Counted from the stretch's first letter, positions 46,444 to 57,304 are shown. The stretch: DNA of 64,000 bases from Lathyrus oleraceus (GCF_024323335.1 NC_066579.1:252209575-252273574); one strand, 5' to 3'. Notes: a model not told the origin generated them from the sequence alone. Numbers and translations are program-made.

Positions 46444-46482
46444 GTTGGATCTGGCCTTATTAATTGACGTGGCATATCCAAC
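46444..46482. repeat. Hairpin in the antisense LTR
   Basis: GTTGGAT (46444-46450) pairs with ATCCAAC (46476-46482), continued by GCC/GGC (46454-46456, 46471-46473). In LTR orientation about 650 bp after the TATA box. Weaker than the corresponding hairpins of the other LTRs. Confidence 0.65.
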
Positions 46483-47128
46483 AATCCTCAAGTTGGGGTG
46501 CACGATGAAATTTAGCAAAAATGAAACACATGATCTAATTCAAATTAGACCATCAAAACATTTTAAATGTTCAAACACGGGATAAACTCCGGTCGTCTTC
46601 TTCGATGGTCCCTCACCGGAGTTTCGTCGTTTAGTAAATTCAGAAGACGAGACTACAACCAATGTAATCGCCTCCTCATGACGAATTCAACCTTATGCTC
46701 CAAATTCATTTATCTAAACTTAGCAGAGGAATTTCAGAGAAATTTCAGAAGCAAGCAAGCCACAGAAAATTAAATTAAATGATGAACACGAGCAATCAAC
46801 ATCAGATATGTTAGGGGAAAGCATCAGAGAGTGAAGGACTACATTGTGGTAATTTGTTTAAGCTCAAATGATGCTCATGACTACCTTGTCCAAATGGTGA
46901 TAAGAAGTTGATGAAGCTCGATTTGGTTAGAGAACTCCAGGAGGTCTTGAAGCTGGGGAATTGTTGCAAAAGCTTCATAGAAGACCGAAGATGCTAATGG
47001 AATCAAGAAACTGAGTTGAAACAGGATTGAGTTCAAAAGATGATAGTTGAGTTTTTCTGGAAAATTACATATTGAAACAAGGGTTTCTTGGCTCTCAAAA
47101 TCTTGGAAATGAATGCAGTAGCTTCCTC

Positions 47129-47136
47129 TATTTATA
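47129..47136 (-). promoter_or_regulatory. Candidate TATA box of the antisense LTR
   Basis: TATAAATA on the minus strand, in CCTATAAATAGAGG, a good plant TATA context. Matches in place the TATAAATT at 11529 of the outer LTR. Confidence 0.55.
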
Positions 47137-47324
47137 GGAAATGTGTTTGGATCCAAATATGTGTGGAAACAAGCTTAATTCGTGCAAAACAAATTTGATC
47201 ATGAAGTGAGAAAAGTGTGACATCCAATCCATCAAAACTTAGTCAAATGATGTGTTTCAAGGGTAAATTAACTTCTTGAGAATTTGTTAAACATGTTTAA
47301 ATCCAAAACGCATGTTAATGCAAG

Positions 47325-49068
47325 TCTCTAACATGCATTAACACCCATATCTTTATTTCCCAACCTTAGATAGTTGTGACTTTTACATACGTCCAATTAC
47401 GATTGCTTAACATAGAGCTAAATTTATCCCAAAAGGAATAGCATTCTTGTAAGTGAGATTGTAAGTCTCCCATTCTTCATGGCATTGTGTGAAAACTTGA
47501 CCTTTTTTCCATTCATGAGAGCTAATGGCATACTTGTTGATTTATCCAAGTTGGAGCCCTTCTCATGGATTCATGTATTCATACTTGTGAATGGATGGTT
47601 GAGTGTTCTCCAAGGAATTACTTAAACAACTAAAAATTATTCACTAACATTTGAATAACTCTTTATTAATATTTCTTTACTTGTAGGTTATTTACTTAAC
47701 TCAATTTAAATTTCACTACCTTTATCATTCATTGCCATTTACATTTCATGCAACTTGTTTATGTTTCAGTCCTTTTCACTTTGCTCACTTGAGCCATGTC
47801 TTGTGATTGTATATATTGTGTGCTTGTGATTTTGTTCTGTTTGTGGTCTTAGGACCTTAAAATACCTAATAACAAGAAAACCCTTAAAAAATATCTTGGT
47901 GGACTGTTGGACTTGATCTGAACTTTTGGACTTAGAATAAGCAACCTACCTATGCTTTGAGGACTTGGCCAACGCCACTATCTGAGACTGAGTTATCCTT
48001 GATTGTGCCTTTCATCTGATGCAAGCCTTGAGAGTGCTTTTGGTTCATCTATCACTTTATCTTTGTGCTTCATGGTTATGTTGTTATTCTGATTTGATGT
48101 ATGATAATTGTTTTTGGGAATTTGCCAAGGAATATTTTCACCTGATACATGTGAAGACATTGAAGACTGCTAGCTATTGGAATGATTGCTTGGATACTAT
48201 CGCTATCTTTATTTGATGGCTTGTCCTTCATATAATTGCTTGGATATTGCTTATGCTTATTGTCTTCTCAAAGGTCCAAAGGAAATGGGTTTTTATCTGG
48301 CATTCTTGTCTTATGGATTGTATCCCATTGGTCAGATCTTTTCAACTCTTAAATTTTAGTTTTGTTTAGGGTAGTCCCTTCATCTCCTCCCACTTCTTAA
48401 ATTTCAAAATATCTCCCTCTTTTCAAAACCTTCTTTGTTTGTGTTTTCAAACTTAGACATGTTTTAAATAAGTAGAAACTTTAGCCTTATGCAAATGAAC
48501 TTTTAATCTCTTTTTCTTAATCAAACTTGTGAATGAACTTAACCATATTGACTTTAATTTCAAAAATACAAAAATAACTAACAAGACCATTTAAGTCTTT
48601 CACCTTTTTGTGCCTTTTCCTATTAAACTTTTAATTAAAATCAATTCACCAACTCCTTTGAAATTTTTACCACGAAATATGGGGTTTTGATCCCTCATTG
48701 TTATGTTGGTACATAAGCATAAGACCGAAGGTCTTGTCAAACACAAAAATATAATTAAGGAATTCTTTTCTCATCTCCCCATTCCATTTTTATCAAACAT
48801 CATTTTGACCAAAACATTTTCACACGAAAAAGGGCTCCCTAGGAGTACCTAGGACACTTTGGATGCTCATACCTACCCTCTATGTAACTAACCCCCTTAC
48901 CTATAATCTCTGGAATTTTATTAGTTTTTATTTGAAAACTTCTTACCTTTGGGTTTTGTTCGTACTTTTGCCCTTTTCCCTTTCGAATCAACAAATGCGC
49001 AGTGGCGACTCTGGTTTTATTGACGTCGAGTTAACCAATAACTCGACGGTCATGAATTTACCGTTACA
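47325..49068 (+). mobile_element. Sense Ogre LTR fragment (3' part)
   Basis: Homologous to the last ~2 kb of the outer LTR, from CATGCATTAACACC (32875 there) to the terminal CCGTTACA at 49068. Shares CCAATTACGATTGCTTAACAT, the U5 hairpin AAGACC/GGTCTT (48721-48735) and AGTGGCGACTCTGG (49011-49024). Begins abruptly near 47325, where the antisense LTR ends. Right flank is a copia gag fragment. Confidence 0.8.
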
Positions 49069-49314
49069 TAGAGAAATAGACTTCTTCTCTACCTTCTTGT
49101 CTTTACCTTTTTCTCATGCTATTTTTCATGTTTTTCTAAGCAAGTGAGTTCTTACTCTTGTTATTATAGCTTGCCAAATAAAGTTGTGAGATCAAGTGTT
49201 TTAAGATCATTCGCTTCTTTTATTACGATGACCTTGAGTTTCCATTCCCTATCAAGATACCTCAAAACTTTCTTAGTATACATATCATTGGAAATAGGCT
49301 TACCTAGAGCATTC
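49069..49314 (-). pseudogene. SIRE/Maximus-like copia gag fragment (inverted)
   Basis: Minus-strand translation shows a conserved gag block: LGKPISNDMYTKKVLRYLDR, then WKLKVIVIKEANDLKTLDL and TTLFGKL, then a Lys/Glu-rich tail. This is the copia gag of the SIRE/Maximus type. Several stops are present in the tail. It ends where the Athila-like LTR begins (49315). The next part of the same gag is found in plus orientation at 59232, so the region between may be inverted. Confidence 0.75.
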
Positions 49315-51470
49315 TGGTCAGGAAAATAGCAAGTGTATTATTTTTCCAATGTAGTAATAATAGGGATGTTTCCCAAATATCGATCTCGAGGATTGTGCAG
49401 CAATATGAGTTTAAATTGTGATTCAATTGAACAAAACAAATAATTGTGGGTTTGTAATAAGTCACTGTATAATGGAATGAGAAATGAAACAGAATAAATC
49501 TTTTACACAATTTATAATATTATGCCAAGGATGGTGTATGAAAATCTCTTGTAATGACCTTGAATGTATATCTCCTTAAACAGTTCAAAATTGCAATTAC
49601 CAGATCTTAAAATTGTTTCCTCCTAAAACATTAAAGGGAAACCTTTGGTCATTCATTCTAATCTCTAAGTCCTTGGGAGATTAAAATGAAATCAAGCCTT
49701 TTGAAATAACAAGATGTAACCGGTAACCATAGGGTATCCCTAGTCCTAGGTGATATCTACTACAGTTTAACTGTGCAAAAACCTTAACTATTGCAATCCC
49801 GCAAATTGTTAACCATATAACAATCCTTATTTTTTTGATAATGAAAGCATTAAAAACATTGCACAATGAAATTGACAAACAAACATAATATTAAGGAAAT
49901 TATCAATTCATAGTCATTACACGATCAGTTCAGGGACACCCCCTGGCATTGGGGGGGTTTAGCCACTCATATTATTCAAATAAGATACAATATATAATTT
50001 AGACATTACAAGAATAAGAGACTTTCGTTGATCTTCAACCGCATCCGCTCTTGAAGGACCCCCGTTCTCCGCAACCCTTGATTATTCTAATCTCAATCGT
50101 ACAAATTCTTTATCATCTCAAAGTCCCCATTCTCTGTCTCCAAAAGTCTCCTAAATAGTTACTGATCAAATCTTTGATGTAGCAAATGTCCAAAATACCC
50201 TCCAGGATCAGTAATGTCAAAAAATGGAAAAATTAGAAGATGAGGCGTCCAAGCCAACACTGGCCCTGTCAGGCAACACGGTCAACCGTGATGGCTTACT
50301 GAATAAACTCTCCAACACGCCCCCTGCCAGGGCTGTTGACATGGGCCGTGTCAGCTAACACGGGCACCCATTTCAGTTCCCTGTTTTAGCATGCTGGCTT
50401 CCTTCCCCTGACACGGGTCGTGTCATGCAACACGGGTGGCCGTGTCAGGGCTACTGTACCTTTAAAACTTCTTCTTCTGACAAAGTGCTCTCACTCAAAA
50501 ATCAGAGCATGCAGAGTCAACTTTGTAATGGGGCATAGGTGTAAGGTGGGAAAAACAAACCAAAAAGGGAAAACTAGTGGTTTAGGTTCAGAGTTCGCGT
50601 TGCTATCCTCATCACTGTGTTCAATCGTTCAACTAAGAGGTTTTTCTTTTGGACATCGTTCTTGTTAGTATTCATTGGCTCTTATTTCTCTCTTCTTTTT
50701 TTCATGTGCTCCTTTAAGCACGCTTTTTTCCAACCTTGATATTTCTAGATAAGTGATTTATTATACTTCTCAATTTTTTTTTCATTTTTTTTTTGAAGTT
50801 TCACACTTATCTATTTTTTTCAACTGCACTTATCTAGTTCTCACCGGTGTCCCAACCCCAAACTTACGATTTTCCAGAAATCAGCAATTAACAACACTTA
50901 TTCGAGTAAGGTAAGGTAGTGTTTAGGCTTATGGTTATTTACAACGGTTTATAACAAACAAAAAGGGAATATGGCTCGAATTGGGTAAATGAAGGGTAAT
51001 AATGACGGGTTGGCTGGAAAGGCTCGGGGTTAAAACAAAAAAATGCCTCAGTGTGTACATGTGTGTTATGAAATTCCAATATCTACTTACGTAAACTCAG
51101 AGTGACAGAGGCATACCTGAAAAGCTCTCATGATGATAACTCTTTGGCCTTTTTGTGATTCTCACCATGTTTGGTATAGCATAAAGGTTTCCAAGATACC
51201 TCTCAGTATGATGTAAATTTGTCTTCGCTTCGGGTACAGAGTATTCTTGTGTAGTCCAGTGATAGAAAATCACGCCTGATTATTGAGTTCAGCAGCATCA
51301 ACTTTCGGGGGTTTCCGGAAGAGCAAGTAAAGGGGTGTGTCTTTCATCCAATCGCTCCAAGCCTCATCATTCATCCGGCACGAATATCATCTATCTGTAC
51401 CATATAAAATACCACACAACTAATTAATTAAACAAAAATAATATAATGCTAAAAGTAATAAGAACAAATA
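49315..51470 (-). mobile_element. 3' LTR of the Athila-like element
   Basis: The outer end (49315) is fixed by alignment with the 5' LTR remnant at 59011. The inner end is estimated from the G-tract at 51475. Contains TGTAACCGGTAACC near 49712 and a cluster of CACGGGCCGTGT-type palindromes (50270-50450). Small open frames inside are not genes. Confidence 0.7.
50270..50450. repeat. Palindrome cluster in the Athila-like LTR
   Basis: Repeated GACACGGGCCGTGTC-like motifs, including TGACACG-GGT-CGTGTCA (50409-50425) and ACACGG-GTGG-CCGTGT (50430-50445). The same motif recurs outside the LTR at 53165-53261. Confidence 0.8.
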
Positions 51471-51474
51471 ATAA

Positions 51475-51486
51475 CCCCCCCCCCCC
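51475..51486 (-). other. G12 tract, candidate polypurine tract
   Basis: Twelve C on the plus strand, i.e. GTGTGTGTG then G12 on the minus strand, between the accessory ORF and the 3' LTR, where the plus-strand primer is expected. Confidence 0.5.
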
Positions 51487-51552
51487 ACACACACTTAAAC
51501 CAAATATTATCCGCAATGTTTTATCCAAGATAGAGGGGGGACTCATACAATC

Positions 51553-52825
51553 TCACTGCGGTGGAGAAAATTGCAATATCAACTGTTGCATCATCGCATG
51601 CATCTCATCCATAACAGTCCCTTGACGAGCTTTCTCTATTCCTTGGCGTGTTTGCTCCGCTCGGAGATCACTGATCTCAGTCTGTACCCACAACCATTGG
51701 TCTGGTGTCATATATGATGACCGGACACCTATATGAGTGGTGTCCTCATGCGGAGGTACAAAATTCTCCTGCTCCTGCTCCTGCACATCTTCCTCTTGTT
51801 GGTCACCTGCAATAAACCGGTCAGCATTATGCTCGTCCATATTGTCCTGGACGACATTCTCATATAACCAATTAGCAGTGTTGGTAATGCTTATCCTCGC
51901 AGGGTCAGGAAGTGCCATGATAAACTGACTAGAACTCGTTAAAGCATAATAATCAGAGATTTGGGATATCATACCTTGCTGAACCAACGCGTTCATGTCC
52001 AGCTTATTCTCACCTAGGACTGGTGTCTCATTGTGTGCAGCAGGGTCATAACCGAAATGGTGGGCAATCTGTGTGATTATTCCCCCAATGGAAGTTCCCC
52101 CTCGAGCCGCTCTGCCCACTCTACCGAGGTAGTCCGCTACAAATGTTGCAATGCTGACAACAACTCTGTTTGCAATGGCAAATAGAAAGAAAAACTCCCT
52201 CTGGGTAGCCACACCTGTACTATCACCCCTTCCGAAGAGCGCGAAAGCCAGTACCTTATGAGCATACCTGAAATAGGGGTTCTGAATTCCATATGTTTTA
52301 GCCCCCTTTTGCCACATAATCGGTTTGACCCGTGATGTCCATCCAAAGAGTTTTAGCATCAAAGCTATCGGGAATGGCTTCGGGGCCATACAGGGGTAAA
52401 TGGAGGATCTCACCCAGCTGCTCAACTGTCAACTCATGGTCAACATTATATAGCCTGAAATGCATAGTCCCATCATAGTACATTGTGGTACTTGTCCATC
52501 CTTTCTTCAGCTTGAACTCAATAGTGCTCAAACATTCTAAAGTAATGCGCTCATATATAGGCGTCTCACAATGCACAAATTCAAGCATGCCTAGCACATG
52601 AAACATCTTATCCAATTCCTCAGACAGACCCAATTGAGCTGAAGTGTTAGAGCATAAATACCTCGTTGGTGTTATCTTACACTTGACTTGAGATGAGTAA
52701 CGCCTTTCGTGCTTCAGGTTGTCGAAAATTATGTCGTGATAATTTGGATGACGGATGGTCCTTTTTTGGGGCCTTGACGACTCAGCTTCCGTTTGCTTTC
52801 CCTTAGCAATTCGTTTAGGCGGCAT
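51553..52825 (-). pseudogene. Accessory (env-like position) ORF of the Athila-like element
   Basis: Two overlapping minus-strand frames: 52825-52298 (175 codons, starts MPPKRIAKGKQTEAESS) and 51553 to about 52320 in another frame, so one indel lies near 52310-52320. The N-terminus is basic; the middle resembles the 'putative plant transposon protein' family found after pol in Athila-type elements (ERITLECLSTIEF, LTVEQLGEILHLPLYG). The C-terminal part has Ala/Gly-rich helices and ends in Gln/Glu-rich sequence with RAEQTRQGIEKARQGTVM. No signal peptide and no convincing membrane anchor is visible, so a true envelope role is doubtful. Function unknown. It follows integrase after a 670-bp spacer. 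Confidence 0.75.
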
Positions 52826-53499
52826 GATTGGTTCCTGTAAAAATTTATGAACAAAAATAAAGTATGGAATAAGGAGAAAAGATTATTGTGTACTTGTAGA
52901 GGACGGAGAATGGAGCAACTTTCATGAAGTGAGTCAGCGATTTGGACGGCGTATGGTGGTAAAGGAATGAGCTTTGGTGGAGGAGGTTATGGAGAAAAAT
53001 GGAAAGTGAGTGGAGGAAGAAGGGGGGCTTAGTGAAAATGAGAGAGAGAAGTGATAAAATCTGATTAATGGGATCGAATGGGAGTTAAAAGGGTTTTAAT
53101 TGGTGAAAAATCTGAGTGGGGGCCAACAAAATCAAAATTTGAAATTCAAAAAATTTCCACCGCGCTGCCTGACATGGGCCGTGTTAGGGCTCTGTAATTC
53201 CCCATCCTATACAGTAGAGCTTACACGGGTCATGTCAGCTGACACGGGCGGCCGTGTCAGCCTACTGGCAAAACTCCTATCCTTGGGTGCCTCATCTGTT
53301 TCTCCCTATTCTTCTAGCAAATTGCCTTCTATAGGTTGGGCTCAAACCTCTCCTTCCGTCCTGTGTGATTTATTTTGCAAACCTACAAACAAAGAAAATG
53401 AAACACACCAAAACAACTAAAATTGTCAGAATTAAACAGCGTGCGTTGCCTCCCACGAAGCGTTGCGTTTAACATCACATAGCTCGACGGTCGTCCCTT
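52826..53499 (-). other. Spacer between integrase and accessory ORF
   Basis: No gene. Contains a perfect 10-bp inverted repeat GCTGACACGG/CCGTGTCAGC (53238-53247, 53252-53261) and a related half at 53170-53190, the same motif as in the LTR. It could be the promoter or leader of the downstream ORF. Confidence 0.65.
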
Positions 53500-54869
53500 T
53501 TATCCTCTGAGAGGAACATTTTCAATCAAACCACTCTCTTGCCCTTTGTAGTAATGTTTCAGTCTTTGTCCGTTCACCTTAAATGTATCCCCGTTGCTTG
53601 GATTTTTAAGTTCTATTGCGCCATGGGGAAATACTCTGTGAACCAAGAGCAGGCCGGACCAACTGAATTTCAACTTTCCTGGAAAGAGTTTTAACTTGAA
53701 ATTGAACAAGAGTACCGATTGCCCCTCCATAAACTCCTTTCTCTGTATCTTCTGATCATATCATTTCTTTGTCTTCTCCTTATAGAGTTTGACATTCTCA
53801 TAGGCTTGATTCCTAAACTCTTCTAGCTCATGGAGTTGAAGAATTTGGGATTCACCAGCTTTGGCAAGATCATAATTTAAGAATTTGGAAGCCCAAAACG
53901 CTTTGTGCTCCAACTCGAGTAGCAAGTGACAAGCTTTACCGTAAAATAACTGATAGGGGGACATATCTATAGGTGTTTTGAATGCCATTTTGTACGCCCA
54001 TAGTGCATCTTCTAACTTCACTGCCCAGTCTTTTCGAGATGCGCAAACAGCCTTTTCCAGTACTTGCTTTATCTACCTGTTGGACACTTTGACCTGGGCA
54101 CTCGTTCGTGGGTGATATGGAATGGCGATCTTGTGTTTAACATTATATTTCTTCAGCAGATTTGCCATCAGTTTGTTTAAAAAATGAGTACGTTCATCAC
54201 TAATAAGTGCTCTCGGCACTCCAAATCTCGAAAAAAATATTATTCTTTAGAAAAGTCACTACCACTTTAGAATCATTGGTGGGCATTGCGCACCACTTCC
54301 ACCCACTTTGACACGTGGTCCACTGCTACCAAGATGTAATTCTTTCCAAATGAGGGTGGAAACAGTCCCATGAAGTCTATTCCCCACACATCAAACAATT
54401 CGACTTCCAGCATAGCATTCTACAGCATTTGATTTCTCTGAGAAATATTGCCCGTTCTTTGACATTTGTCGCACTCCTTGACTATGTCTTGGGCATCTTT
54501 GAACAGTGTGGCACAATATAGACCCGACTGAAGGACTTTAGCTGTTGTTCTGTCACCACTGAAGTGTCCTCAATAATCCGAGTAATGACAAGCTCTAAGC
54601 ACATCCATTTGTTCCTCCTTCGGGACGCATCTTCTGACTAGCCCATCTACTCATATCTTGTATAGGAATGGGTCATCCCACAAGTAGAACTTGCAATCAT
54701 GAACAAACTTTTTCTTCTTGTTAGAATCAAAATCGTTAGGGATTACACCACCTACCAAGTAATTCGCATAGTCTGTGAACCACGGGATACCAATGACAAC
54801 TAGGATGTGTTAATCAGCAAACTCATCCTTTATAGGTCTCTTGTCTTCCGTTTCTTCAATTGGTGACAT
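53500..54869 (-). pseudogene. Athila-like integrase
   Basis: Minus-strand remnants in order: zinc region with KECDKCQRTGN, core with WGIDFMG (first Asp kept) and ISDERTHF (second Asp kept), then RTSAQVKVSNR followed by TAG, where the catalytic Glu of the family is replaced by Lys. Then an open block 54021-53761 ([31 protein letters not shown]) and the C-terminal domain 53730-53500 (VLLFNFKLKLFPGKLKFSW). Several stops and frame changes. Inactive. Confidence 0.82.
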
Positions 54870-55318
54870 TCAGGACAAATCATCGACTACGGTGTTTTCA
54901 CATTCTCTTTTATCCTTAATCTCCATATCAAATTCTTGGAGGAGTAAGATCCACCTTAGAAGCCTTGGCTTAGAATCCTGTTTAGCAAACAAGTATTTCA
55001 AAGCAGCATGGTCAGTATAAACGACAACCTTCGATCCTAATAGGTATTGCCAAAATATTTCAAATGCATAAACCACGACCATAACTCCTTTTCAGTAGTT
55101 GCATAGTTCATCTGTGCAGGGTTTAGCACATGACTAGCATAGTAAATGACATGTAGCAACTTTTCTCTCCGTTGTCCTAGAAATTCCCCTACATCAATAT
55201 CAATAGCATCACACATGATCTCAAACGGAAGAGACCAATTTGGGGCAATAACAATCGATGCTGAAATTAATTTGTTTTTCAATGTCTCAAAAGTTGTGGT
55301 GCATTCTTCGTCGAACAT
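54870..55318 (-). pseudogene. Athila-like RNase H
   Basis: Two overlapping frames (55318-55037 and 55082-54870) with a frameshift between. Motifs: [56 protein letters not shown] and ENTVVDDLS. Continuous with the RT upstream. Confidence 0.82.
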
Positions 55319-56567
55319 AAAGCCTTATCATTGACCAATAGAATGGTAAACGATTTTGTGATTTTAGAGAAATCTCTTATGAACCTGCGGTAAAAACCTG
55401 CGTTTCCTAAGAAACTCCTGATACCTTTCTCGTTAACCGGAGGCGGGAGTTTAGATATCACTTCCACATTTGCTTGGTCGACTTCAATTCCCTTGTAGGA
55501 AATTTTGTGACCCAGGATTATCCCTTCTCGTACCATGAAATGACATTTCTCCCAGTTCAGAATTAAATTTGTTTTTTGGCACCTGTCTAAAACAAGAGAA
55601 AGGTTAGTTAAATAGTTGTCAAACGAGGATCCAAAGACCGAAAAGTCATCCATGAAGACTTCCATATTCTTTTCAAGTATGTCGGCAAAGATGGAAGTCA
55701 TGCAACTTTGGATAGTGGTTGGAGCATTACATAACCCGAATGACATTCTTGTGTAAGAAAACACGCCATAAGGGCATGTGAATGATGTCTTCTCTTGGTC
55801 ATCCGGAGCAACAACAATCTGATTATACCCGGAGTGTCCATCTAGAAAACAGTATTAATCATGACCGGCTAGCCTTTCCAACATTTGATCAATGAATGGC
55901 AACGGGAAGTGGTCCTTTCTAGTTGTTATGTTTATCCTCCAGTAAACAACACACACACGCCAACCTGTAACTGTCCTTGTAGGGATTAACTCATTCTTCT
56001 CGTTTCTTATGATGGTTGTCCCTCCCTTTTTTGGGAAAAGATGCACTTGACTCACCCATAGGCTGTCAGAAATAGGATAGGTAAGACATGCGTCTAACAA
56101 TTTCACCATTTCTTTCCGAACTACTTCTTTCATTGCTAGGTTGAGTCTTCTTTGAGGTTGGACCACCTGTTTGTGGTCGTCTTCCATGAGAATTTTATGC
56201 ATGCACACCATAGGGCTAATACCTTTCAAGTCCTCAATTGCCCATCCAATAACATTTTTGTATTTTTTAGGACTTGGATGAGCTTCTCTTCTTGGATATT
56301 CTTGAGGCTCGAATTTATTATAGCTGGGCATTTACCTTCAGAATCGAGAAAGACATATTTGAGATTCTCAGGAAGTTGTTTCAACTCTATTCCCTTCTTG
56401 TACTCTTTATTCTCCTCAATGGTTTGAGGTAATCGTAAATCTTCCCACCGGTGTGGTCGAGATCCTTTCCAAGGGGGTTGTGCGTCCATCATGGCCAGCA
56501 CTTCGGATTCCCTGTTGTCCACTTCTTTATCACCGTCGAAAATGGACAAACTCAACACTTTTTCCAA
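55279..56567 (-). pseudogene. Athila-like reverse transcriptase
   Basis: Minus strand. Segment 56567-56226 is the PR-RT linker (ELKQLPENLKYVFLDSEGK). A frameshift occurs near an A-run at about 56265. Then 56331-55855 and 55764-55279 are in one frame, separated by a single TAA at 55853-55855. Motifs: WVSQVHLFPKKGG, DHFPLPFIDQMLERLAGHD, FLDGHSGYNQI, MSFGLCNAPTT and the catalytic VFMDDFSVFG, intact, with thumb FLGNAGFYRRFIRDFSKI. Confidence 0.87.
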
Positions 56568-57304
56568 AGGAACCGCGGTGCATTCAAAGGATTATCATAC
56601 ATAATCACTTGATCCAGAACCTCTATAGTATGACTGGTGCAAATATCATCTTTATATTTCATGGTGTTTCGAACATCAATCTTTAATTCCTCATCATAAA
56701 ACTTCAAGGTTATAGTCCATTCTTCTATGTTGATCAAGCATCTTCCCGTCTCTAAAAGGGTCTCCCAAGGATGAGAGGAATCTCTTCATCTTCATGCATT
56801 TCTAGAATCACGAAATCCACCGGGAATACAAACTTGTCAATTTTCACTAGAACATATTCAACAATACATAAGGTTTCTTAACCGAATGATTAGCGAGTTG
56901 GACTGTCATCCTGGTATCTTACACAACCCCTATACCTAGCTTCTTGTAAATGGATAACGACATGAGACTCACACTTGCTCCTAGATCAATAAGAGCCTTT
57001 TTGAATGACCTATCTCCGATGGTACACGGAATAGTGACCGCTCCTCGATCTTTCTTCTTCATTGGGATCTTCATACCCTACAAAATATCACTACAAGTTC
57101 GGTTAGAACAATCGGGTTGGTGTCAATGGTACGCCTCTTATAAATGATGTCCTCCATGAACTTGGCATAAGTAGGCATTTGTTCAAGTGCTTCCAAAAGC
57201 GGAATGTTAATTTCTAGCTTCTTGAACAACTCTAGGAACTTCTCAAAGTTTTTCTCATGTTGCCCCTTTTTCTTGTTTCTGGTGGGAAAAGGAAGCTTAA
57301 TGAC
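56568..57304 (-). pseudogene. Athila-like protease region
   Basis: Minus strand, no long open frame left. About 57010-56975 encodes IDLGASVSLM, the D-x-G-A-S active-site form of this lineage, preceded by a segment with ITIPCTIGDRSFKK-like sequence. Upstream is a gag-protease linker with FLELFKKLEINIPLLEAL and TYAKFMEDI. Frame broken repeatedly. Confidence 0.7.

Larger units (their letters stand above)
43834..47320 (-). mobile_element. Antisense Ogre LTR, truncated
   Basis: On the minus strand ends TTTTAGCGCTACA at 43834. Related to the outer Ogre LTR: GGGTCGCCACCGCAC near 43889, U5 hairpin GAGACT/AGTCTC (44153-44169), the AATTGGACTTATGTAG segment near 45515, a hairpin at 46444-46482 and a TATA box at 47129. 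The expected first ~1.2 kb of the LTR is missing at the right. Its left ~1.75 kb pairs with the sense copy at 47325-49068. Two small open frames inside are not genes. Confidence 0.8.

Noticed and set aside
46881..47156. 91-codon minus-strand frame starting at the LTR TATA region
   Set aside because: It spans the TATA box of the antisense LTR and has no homologue in the outer LTR; chance frame.
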